A stretch of 64,000 nucleotides of DNA from Prevotella sp. (GTDB lineage: Bacteria > Bacteroidota > Bacteroidia > Bacteroidales > Bacteroidaceae): the NCBI GenBank assembly GCA_017417465.1, contig JAFPZD010000014.1:1-64000 (forward strand), given 5' to 3'. Shown here in pieces: positions 58,381 through 64,000 of the stretch (the first letter of the stretch is position 1; each line of letters begins with the position of its first letter). The notes under the pieces were generated by a model. The model saw only the letters and a list, made by a program, of their open reading frames with translations. It had not been told where the DNA came from and did no database searches. Both the position numbers and the translations under genes were made by a program.

Positions 58381-60294
58381 ATGAGACTATTCAAAAACTT
58401 GGTAAACTGGTATTTTAGCAGGAAATCACTGCCTTTGTGGTGCATTCTGCTATTAGACAATGCCATTGTTTTTGGCTCATATCTGTTCATGTTTCTGCTG
58501 TTAAACCATACTGACAGCTTCCGCATGAACTTCGGTATGCTGATATTGAACATCCTGGTCTATCTGGTTTTCTACAATATCGGCTTCCGACTCTTCCGTA
58601 CTTACTCGGGCATCCTGCGCTACTCGTCGTTTGTCGACCTGCAGCGTGTGGGCTATGCCATGGTGCTTGGCTCGTCGCTGGCGTTTGTGTGCAGTCAGCT
58701 ATTCAAGGATGCGCGACTGTTCCACTACATCAGTGGTTCGCAGATTATCGCCACGTTTGCCATGGCCACTGTCCTGCTGTGGATTTTGCGCATCATGGTG
58801 AAGGCCTTCTATGATGTGCTGTTTGCCAACAAGCGCTCAAAACGGGCGTTCATCTTCGGCGTGAAGAACGATGGCATCGCCATTGCCAAGCACATCCGTA
58901 ACGAAAAGCCCATGCGTTTCCAACTGAAAGGCTTTGTCACGATAGAGAAGGAGATGGAGAACCATCTGCTGATGGGCGTGAAGGTCTACATGGCTGACGA
59001 GAAACTTATGGATGTCCTTGAGAAGCGTGCTATCGAGGCGCTGATTGTTTCGCCCTACCGCTTAGGCGTGTTCCGCGACAACCAGGCACTGCAAGATGAG
59101 CTCATCAAAGCAGGCATCCACATCTACATCACCCAGGAGGAAAAAGAACTTGACGGGCAGAACTTGACGCTCGACACACCCCAACTGAAAGAGGTGAACA
59201 TCGAGGATTTGTTGCCACGCGCAGAAATCGTAGTTGACATGGCGTCGGTGGGTGAGCAGCTCACGGGCAAGTGCATCATGATTACCGGTTCGGCAGGCAG
59301 CATAGGCAGCGAGATGGTGCGCCAGATCGCTCTGTACAACCCTTCTGAGTTGGTGCTTGTCGACCAGGCAGAGACGCCGCAGCACGACATAAGGCTGATG
59401 ATGCTGAAGCAGTGGCCACACATCAAGGCCCACACCATCGTTGCCAGCATCTGCGAGCAGGAGTTCATGGAGGCCATCTTTGCCAAGTTCCGTCCCCACT
59501 ACGTGTTCCATGCTGCTGCCTACAAGCATGTGCCAATGATGGAGGACAACCCCAGTGAGTCGGTGCGTAATAATATAATAGGTACGCGCGTAATTGCCGA
59601 CCTGTCGGTGAAGTACGATGTGAAGAAGTTTGTCATGATTTCTACCGACAAAGCCGTGAACCCCACCAACGTCATGGGCTGTTCGAAGCGTATCTGCGAG
59701 ATTTACGTGCAGAGCCTCGACAAGGCCATCAAGGATGGCAAGGTGAAGGGCGTGACGCAGTTTGTCACGACGCGCTTTGGCAATGTGTTAGGCAGCAACG
59801 GCTCCGTTATCCCTCTCTTCAAAGAGCAGATTAAGAACGGTGGTCCCATCACTGTGACCGACCCGAACATCATCCGCTTCTTCATGCTCATTCCTGAAGC
59901 CTGCAAGCTGGTACTTGAGGCTGGCACGAAAGGTCATGGCGGTGAGATTTTCGTCTTCGACATGGGACAGCCCGTCAAGATTGCCGACTTGGCGAATCGC
60001 ATGATTCTGCTCAGTGGTGCCAAGAACGTGGAAATCAAGTTCACTGGCCTGCGACCCGGCGAGAAGCTCTACGAGGAAGTGCTTAATGAGCAGGAGACCA
60101 CGAAGCCCTCGTTCCATGAGAAGATTCGCATTGCCACCGTCCGCGAGTATGACTATAAGGAGGTGTGCCGTGAGATTGACAACCTCTACGCTGTCAGTAA
60201 GGATTTCGATGACATGAAGACCGTGGCACAGATGAAAGCCATTGTCCCCGAGTACAAGAGCAACAACTCTGTCTACAGCGTGTTAGACAAGTGA
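58381..60294 (+). CDS. Nucleoside-diphosphate-sugar dehydratase (CapD/FlaA1/WbpM type)
   Basis: The 637-residue membrane enzyme converts UDP-GlcNAc to a 4-keto-6-deoxy (or related) sugar. Four N-terminal spans (about 20-160) lead to a CoA-binding-like domain, then a Rossmann SDR domain with ITGSAGSIGSEMVRQIALYN, HAAAYKHVPMMEDNPSE, and the STDKAVNPTNVMGCSKR active-site region, ending FTGLRPGEKLYEE. It is the full-length form. It supplies donor sugars to cluster B and lies outside it only by two housekeeping genes. Confidence 0.93.
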   Translation: MRLFKNLVNWYFSRKSLPLWCILLLDNAIVFGSYLFMFLLLNHTDSFRMNFGMLILNILVYLVFYNIGFRLFRTYSGILRYSSFVDLQRVGYAMVLGSSLAFVCSQLFKDARLFHYISGSQIIATFAMATVLLWILRIMVKAFYDVLFANKRSKRAFIFGVKNDGIAIAKHIRNEKPMRFQLKGFVTIEKEMENHLLMGVKVYMADEKLMDVLEKRAIEALIVSPYRLGVFRDNQALQDELIKAGIHIYITQEEKELDGQNLTLDTPQLKEVNIEDLLPRAEIVVDMASVGEQLTGKCIMITGSAGSIGSEMVRQIALYNPSELVLVDQAETPQHDIRLMMLKQWPHIKAHTIVASICEQEFMEAIFAKFRPHYVFHAAAYKHVPMMEDNPSESVRNNIIGTRVIADLSVKYDVKKFVMISTDKAVNPTNVMGCSKRICEIYVQSLDKAIKDGKVKGVTQFVTTRFGNVLGSNGSVIPLFKEQIKNGGPITVTDPNIIRFFMLIPEACKLVLEAGTKGHGGEIFVFDMGQPVKIADLANRMILLSGAKNVEIKFTGLRPGEKLYEEVLNEQETTKPSFHEKIRIATVREYDYKEVCREIDNLYAVSKDFDDMKTVAQMKAIVPEYKSNNSVYSVLDK

Positions 60295-60376
60295 CCACCT
60301 CTTGTCGCCAACTTGCCCATTTCCACAAGATTATCAATGAATAGGGATTTTCCTCTGCCAATTTAGGGAAAATCCT

Positions 60377-60407
60377 TTTGCTATGTTTTGAAATAGCACT
60401 ACCTTTG
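60377..60407 (+). promoter_or_regulatory. Promoter of the low-complexity protein gene
   Basis: TTTG (60377-60380) and TACCTTTG (60400-60407) are 19 bases apart. An upstream ATG at 60378 lies in the promoter, so the gene starts at 60456. Confidence 0.8.
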
Positions 60408-60455
60408 CAGCAGATAAATAAACAAAATGTCGAATCTCTAAAAAAACTTACGACT

Positions 60456-61631
60456 ATGAAAAAGATGATGTTTACCCTGGTGGCCCTGCTGACAATGGCA
60501 GCATCGGCACGCGCGATGTCTTACGAACAGGCACGCAATGAGGCGCTATTCCTGACCGACAAGATGGCATACGAGCTGAACTTGACCGATGCGCAGTATG
60601 AAGCCGCCTACGAGATAAATCTTGACTACCTGATGGGTGTCACCAGCCAGTACGACGTGTTCGGCCCCTACTGGGAGCGCCGTAACCTGGACTTGAGCTA
60701 TATCCTGTTCAGCTGGCAGTGGGACGCTTTCTGCGCAGCCAGTTACTTCTACCGCCCGCTCTACTGGAACGCTGGCTACTGGCACTTCGGTATCTACGCC
60801 CGCTATCCGCATCGTGACTACTTCTACTTCGGAAGGCCTCACTTCTACATCAGCTACCGTGGTGGACACAGTTGGCGCATGAATGGTGGACACAGCTTCT
60901 ATGAGGGACGTCGTGACCACTACCGTCCGGGCCACATCGATCGTGACCATCACTTTGGCATGCGCAACGGCTGGGATCGTGGCGACTACCGCAACCATCA
61001 TGGCGGTGGTAGCTCGACCAACCATGGCAACCGTGGCTTCCGTGATCGCAACGGGCGAAGTGACAACTTTGGCAATCGTGGCAATAACAACGGTGGCAGC
61101 ATGGGCAACCACGATAACCGCAACGGTGGCAGCATGGGCAACCACGACAACCGCAATGGTGGTAGCCTGGACAACCACAGCGGAAGAGACATGCACACCC
61201 GCAGCATGAACAACCGCAGCAACGACGGTGTCTACAGCAATAGCCATGGCAACTTCGGTGGAAGCCGCAGCAATGGTTCTTTCAATGGCAGCTCTGTCAA
61301 CAACGGCACCCGTGGCAACAATGGCAACTCTGTCAACAGCGGCATCCGCGGCAATGTCAGGTCAAATGTGCACGGTGCCCCCAGCAGCGTCCGCAACACC
61401 CCTGCTCCCAGCATGCGTAGCAACACCCGTAACAGCGCTCCTTCGCAGAGTGTGCGCAGCAATGCCTCGTCATCGGTCCGCAGCAGCGCCCCTGCCATGC
61501 GCAGCAGCTCCTCGTCGAGCTCTCGTGGCTCTATGGGCGGAAGCCGTAGCAGTGGTGGCAGTCACGGCGGTCACGGTGGAGGTAACCACGGTGGAGGCAG
61601 TCATGGAAACTTTGGTGGCTCACGGAGATAA
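60456..61631 (+). CDS. Exported low-complexity Asn/Gly/Ser/Arg-rich protein
   Basis: From ATG 60456 the 391-residue protein has a signal peptide (KKMMFTLVALLTMAASARAM) and an N-terminal domain of about 120 residues with QARNEALFLTDKMAYELNL and several W/Y-rich segments (GPYWERRNL, SWQWDAFCAAS). The C-terminal 250 residues are repeats of NHDNRNGGSMG-like and SVRSNA-like units, then GGSHGGHGGGN. The head resembles stress or metal-related Bacteroidales proteins with a DUF3300-like flavour. It is probably surface or periplasmic. Function is unknown. Confidence 0.75.
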   Translation: MKKMMFTLVALLTMAASARAMSYEQARNEALFLTDKMAYELNLTDAQYEAAYEINLDYLMGVTSQYDVFGPYWERRNLDLSYILFSWQWDAFCAASYFYRPLYWNAGYWHFGIYARYPHRDYFYFGRPHFYISYRGGHSWRMNGGHSFYEGRRDHYRPGHIDRDHHFGMRNGWDRGDYRNHHGGGSSTNHGNRGFRDRNGRSDNFGNRGNNNGGSMGNHDNRNGGSMGNHDNRNGGSLDNHSGRDMHTRSMNNRSNDGVYSNSHGNFGGSRSNGSFNGSSVNNGTRGNNGNSVNSGIRGNVRSNVHGAPSSVRNTPAPSMRSNTRNSAPSQSVRSNASSSVRSSAPAMRSSSSSSSRGSMGGSRSSGGSHGGHGGGNHGGGSHGNFGGSRR

Positions 61632-61650
61632 ACCCAGTAAGCCGATTTGG

Positions 61651-62157
61651 TTAAATGTCGAGGATTCTCACCTCGGCATTTTTCATGCGTTCCACTTCAC
61701 GCATCTGCTTGTTGTAATGAACAGCCTGGATGGCCTTGTTGATGATGCCATGGCCGACGGCGAGCACCCGCTGCTCTGGGTAGTTCTTGCGGATGAAGTC
61801 GAGGAAGGCTCGGGCACGCTCCTGCAATGCAGGCAGCGTCTCCACGTTGTCGGGGAAGTCGAGTCCTTTCAGGTCGGGGATGTAGCGACCAGTGAAGTCG
61901 CCCCAGTCGCGCTCACGCAGCAGTGGCGTGGTGACGATGGGCATCTGTCGTGCTGCAGCCAGCACCTCAGCTGTCTGGATGGCTCGTCGCAGGTCGCTGC
62001 TGACGATGGCGTCGAAATGCACCCCTGCGAGCTGTTCGCACAGGATGGCAGCCTGCTTGAACCCATTGTCGTTCAGGCAGCCCGGCATCTGTCCCTGCAT
62101 CGTCTGACTGGCGTTGTCAACGGTTTCGCCGTGTCGTGCCAAATAGAGTTTTGTCAT
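61651..62157 (-). CDS. Histidine phosphatase family protein
   Basis: The 168-residue protein belongs to the phosphoglycerate-mutase-like histidine phosphatases. LYLARHGETVDN carries the phospho-accepting His of the RHG motif. GCLNDNGFKQAAILCEQL, SDLRRAIQTAEVL, LLRERDWGDFTGRY and VLAVGHGIINKAI complete the active site. The substrate may be a sugar phosphate or alpha-ribazole phosphate; sequence does not decide. It is convergent with the low-complexity gene. Confidence 0.88.
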   Translation of the reverse strand: MTKLYLARHGETVDNASQTMQGQMPGCLNDNGFKQAAILCEQLAGVHFDAIVSSDLRRAIQTAEVLAAARQMPIVTTPLLRERDWGDFTGRYIPDLKGLDFPDNVETLPALQERARAFLDFIRKNYPEQRVLAVGHGIINKAIQAVHYNKQMREVERMKNAEVRILDI

Positions 62158-62178
62158 GCCGTTTTAAGTTTTTGCACA

Positions 62179-62210
62179 CAAAAGTACGGTAAAATAGTGA
62201 TAATACCAAA
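62179..62210 (-). promoter_or_regulatory. Promoter of histidine phosphatase gene
   Basis: On the minus strand TACTTTTG (62179-62186) and TTTG (62207-62210) are 20 bases apart, a full consensus. The plus-strand -7 box of the neighbouring gene (TACTTTTG, 62220-62227) lies just beyond, so the promoters are back to back. Confidence 0.78.
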
Positions 62211-62253
62211 TATTTTTCGTACTTTTGCAGCACAATCATTAAATGCAGGCATT

Positions 62254-62925
62254 ATGAAACTGTTATTGTATCCTCTTCTTCGAGCTGTGGCAGCCCTGAT
62301 CATAGGCTTCCTGCTCATTCAGTATCCCGACCACACACTGACAGGCCTTACCGTGGCCATCGGCATCCTGTTCCTGGTGGCGGGCGTCATTTCTATTATC
62401 GGATGGCTGGTGGAACGTCACCGTAAGCCAGTATTCACAGCTTACGACAGTGGCGTCACCCAACAGGAATCGGCAGCCATCAGTCACACTGCCATGTTCC
62501 CTGTGGTGGGCATGGGCAGCCTGGTGTTCGGCCTGTTCCTGTGCTTGATGCCGGCTACGTTCGTCGCCCTGCTGATGTACCTCATTGCAGCACTGCTCAT
62601 CCTTGGCGCCCTGAACCTCTACATGAACCTGTTTGCCATGCGTACGATGGGACGAGTGCCTTTTGCCTACTGGATTCTGCCCACGGTGGTGCTCCTGGCG
62701 GGCATCTTCGTCGTGGTGAAGCCGATGGAGGCAGCCGAGGTGCCCTTCATCATCCTCGGCTGGGCACTGCTGGTGCATGGCGTGACAGAACTCATCTGCA
62801 GCATCAAGTTCTACGCTGTTCAGCGGGCTTTCAACAAGTCACAGACAATAACCGTTGAGGCTACACCTGACTCCTCTGAAGGAGAGGAAACAGCATTAGA
62901 TAGCCCTGCCGAGGAGCTATCATAA
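62254..62925 (+). CDS. HdeD/DUF308 family membrane protein
   Basis: From ATG 62254 (MKLLLYPLLRAVAALIIGF) the 223-residue protein has six membrane helices in three pairs, the HdeD/DUF308 pattern: LLIQYPDHTLTGLTVAIGIL, LFLCLMPATFVALLMYLIAA and WILPTVVLLAGIFVVV. HdeD of E. coli is linked to acid resistance; here the role is unknown. Its 45 cytoplasmic C-terminal residues are acidic. Confidence 0.85.
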   Translation: MKLLLYPLLRAVAALIIGFLLIQYPDHTLTGLTVAIGILFLVAGVISIIGWLVERHRKPVFTAYDSGVTQQESAAISHTAMFPVVGMGSLVFGLFLCLMPATFVALLMYLIAALLILGALNLYMNLFAMRTMGRVPFAYWILPTVVLLAGIFVVVKPMEAAEVPFIILGWALLVHGVTELICSIKFYAVQRAFNKSQTITVEATPDSSEGEETALDSPAEELS

Positions 62926-62955
62926 TTCCCACTATTCGGAGAGGGTAGGGAAGGG

Positions 62956-63570
62956 CTATACGCCCGTGACGATGCCCTCGATGTAAGTCTTCAGGATGTG
63001 GATGCCGGTCTTGTTGTCACCGCCCCAGGGTATGATGACGTCGGCAAACTTCTTGGTAGGCTCGATGAACTGTTCGTGCATGGGCTTGAGCACTTTCTCA
63101 TAGCGGTCGAGCACCATGTCGACGGTACGTCCGCGCTCTACGACGTCGCGGCGAATGTTTCGGATGAGGCGCACGTCGGCATCGGTATCGACGAAAATCT
63201 TCAGGTCCATCATGTCGCGCAGCTTCTTGTAGTGCAGCGTCATGATGCCTTCAAGAATAATGACAGGCTTAGGCTCTACATGGACTGTCTCCGGCAGGCG
63301 GTTTGAAATGATGTATGAGTAGGTGGGCTGCTCGACGGCTTCGCCTGCCTTGAGCTTCTTGATGTGCTCGGTAAGCAGTTTCCAGTCGAAGGCGTCGGGG
63401 TGGTCGAAGTTGATGGCCTGGCGCTCCTCAGGGGTCATGCCCGTGGTGTCGTTATAGTACGAGTCGAGGGGTACTACTGCTGCGCAGTGTGGTGGCAGCG
63501 CCTTGGCAATTTTCTTTACGACGGTGGTCTTGCCCGAACCTGTTCCGCCTGCTATTCCGATGATGTACAT
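62956..63570 (-). CDS. udk: Uridine kinase
   Basis: The enzyme phosphorylates uridine and cytidine with ATP or GTP in pyrimidine salvage. The 204-residue protein has the P-loop GIAGGTGSGKTTV at 5-17, LDSYYNDT, NFDHPDAFDWKLL, and VILEGIMTLHY and RLIRNIRRDVVERGR, all standard for Udk. It lies 5 bases after the glycosylase-like gene stop on the same strand, so the two are likely co-transcribed. Confidence 0.95.
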   Translation of the reverse strand: MYIIGIAGGTGSGKTTVVKKIAKALPPHCAAVVPLDSYYNDTTGMTPEERQAINFDHPDAFDWKLLTEHIKKLKAGEAVEQPTYSYIISNRLPETVHVEPKPVIILEGIMTLHYKKLRDMMDLKIFVDTDADVRLIRNIRRDVVERGRTVDMVLDRYEKVLKPMHEQFIEPTKKFADVIIPWGGDNKTGIHILKTYIEGIVTGV

Positions 63571-63575
63571 AGGAG

Positions 63576-64000
63576 TTAGGGATTAAGGTAATTAAATACG
63601 GTTTTATAATATTCTGCTTTCTTTTCGATGGCCATGGGGTAGGCCCTTGACGAGGAAGGCATGCGATAGAGCCGCATCTGCCGGCCATCGATGTCGAACG
63701 TCACATAATCGCCCACTTTGGGCTCGCTGACAGCAAACTGCCGACAAGCTATCGTTGTAGCTAACTGCCCGGCAGTGGCCACGGCGCAGCACTGTGGTAG
63801 CCGTCGCAGCATGGCGTGCAGGTCGGTCTCTTCGATTACTGCCAGGTCCTTGTCGCTGGCGGTGTTCTTGGTGCGCACAATCTTGGTGCAGGTGTCGTAG
63901 AGGGCAATCCCCTGTTTACGAAGAAACGGCACCAGCTCGTCGAGCCGGAACCGTTTTTGCTGGTTGTCTACAAAGTGCTGCTTGTCGCCGAAGAAGCAGT
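63576..64000 (-). CDS. Uracil-DNA glycosylase-family protein, partial
   Basis: The minus-strand frame is open at the window edge, so the N-terminus is missing; a GTG at 63932 is internal. The visible part, CFFGDKQHFVDNQQKR, RLDELVPFLRKQGIALYDTC, and ATAGQLATTIACRQF, resembles the Bacteroidales uracil-DNA-glycosylase superfamily proteins of about 190 residues that act in base-excision repair or as related DNA-binding proteins. The catalytic motif lies outside the window or is not distinct here. Confidence 0.65.
   Translation of the reverse strand, partial: CFFGDKQHFVDNQQKRFRLDELVPFLRKQGIALYDTCTKIVRTKNTASDKDLAVIEETDLHAMLRRLPQCCAVATAGQLATTIACRQFAVSEPKVGDYVTFDIDGRQMRLYRMPSSSRAYPMAIEKKAEYYKTVFNYLNP

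Overview
The window looks like chromosomal DNA of a Bacteroidales bacterium, most likely Prevotella or a close relative. The signs are promoters of the Bacteroidetes type (TTTG, about 20 bases, TAnnTTTG), a tmRNA whose tag reads GNNEYALAA, lysS followed by gpsA, and large capsule clusters with SLBB, Wzz, Wzi and BspA-type proteins. No database search was run; family calls rest on motifs and recognised sequence.

Region 1 (1-9334, AT-richer, almost all minus strand) is a defence-like island: RhuM protein, truncated AlbA_2 protein, DUF5677-like protein, DUF6794 protein, SIR2-like protein, unknown protein, Mrr-type nuclease, DUF262-HNH protein, EcoRI-family adenine methyltransferase, small membrane protein, second HNH nuclease, and two helix-turn-helix proteins upstream.

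Region 2 (9335-14254) is gene-poor. It has orphan promoters, an antitoxin with a broken toxin, tandem repeats, three hairpins with nonamer-built arms, nadB and ssrA (tmRNA). Two of the hairpins, at 11076-11163 and 11573-11661, are inverted copies of one element with conserved flank and core but different, self-complementary arms. I consider this the most novel signal here.

Region 3 (14255-32628) is surface-polysaccharide cluster A: SLBB export protein, Wzz, Wzy-like polymerase, Wzx flippase, pyruvyl transferase, glycosyltransferases, a lipoprotein, an AAA ATPase/nuclease, WbsX-like protein, a C5-epimerase-like protein and a GH16 hydrolase. Short tandem repeats separate several genes and in places encode protein ends.

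Region 4 (32669-36843, minus) holds a lipoprotein, Wzi, and a secreted protein combining leucine-rich repeats, a tyrosine-phosphatase domain and a dockerin-like tail.

Region 5 (37409-55236, lower GC) is cluster B, with a second Wzz, Wzx and Wzy, glycosyltransferases, an MBOAT/SGNH acylation pair, a nucleotide-sugar dehydrogenase, a beta-helix protein, another AAA/nuclease, remnants of mobile-type genes, and the initiating sugar-phosphate transferase.

Region 6 (55245-64000) is housekeeping: lysS, gpsA (its N-terminus runs through a REP-like repeat), a CapD/FlaA1-type dehydratase, a low-complexity exported protein, a histidine phosphatase, an HdeD-type membrane protein, uridine kinase and a partial uracil-DNA-glycosylase-like gene. 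Together the genes suggest a cell that makes one or two complex, probably uronic-acid-containing and acylated surface polysaccharides beside a restriction/defence island.
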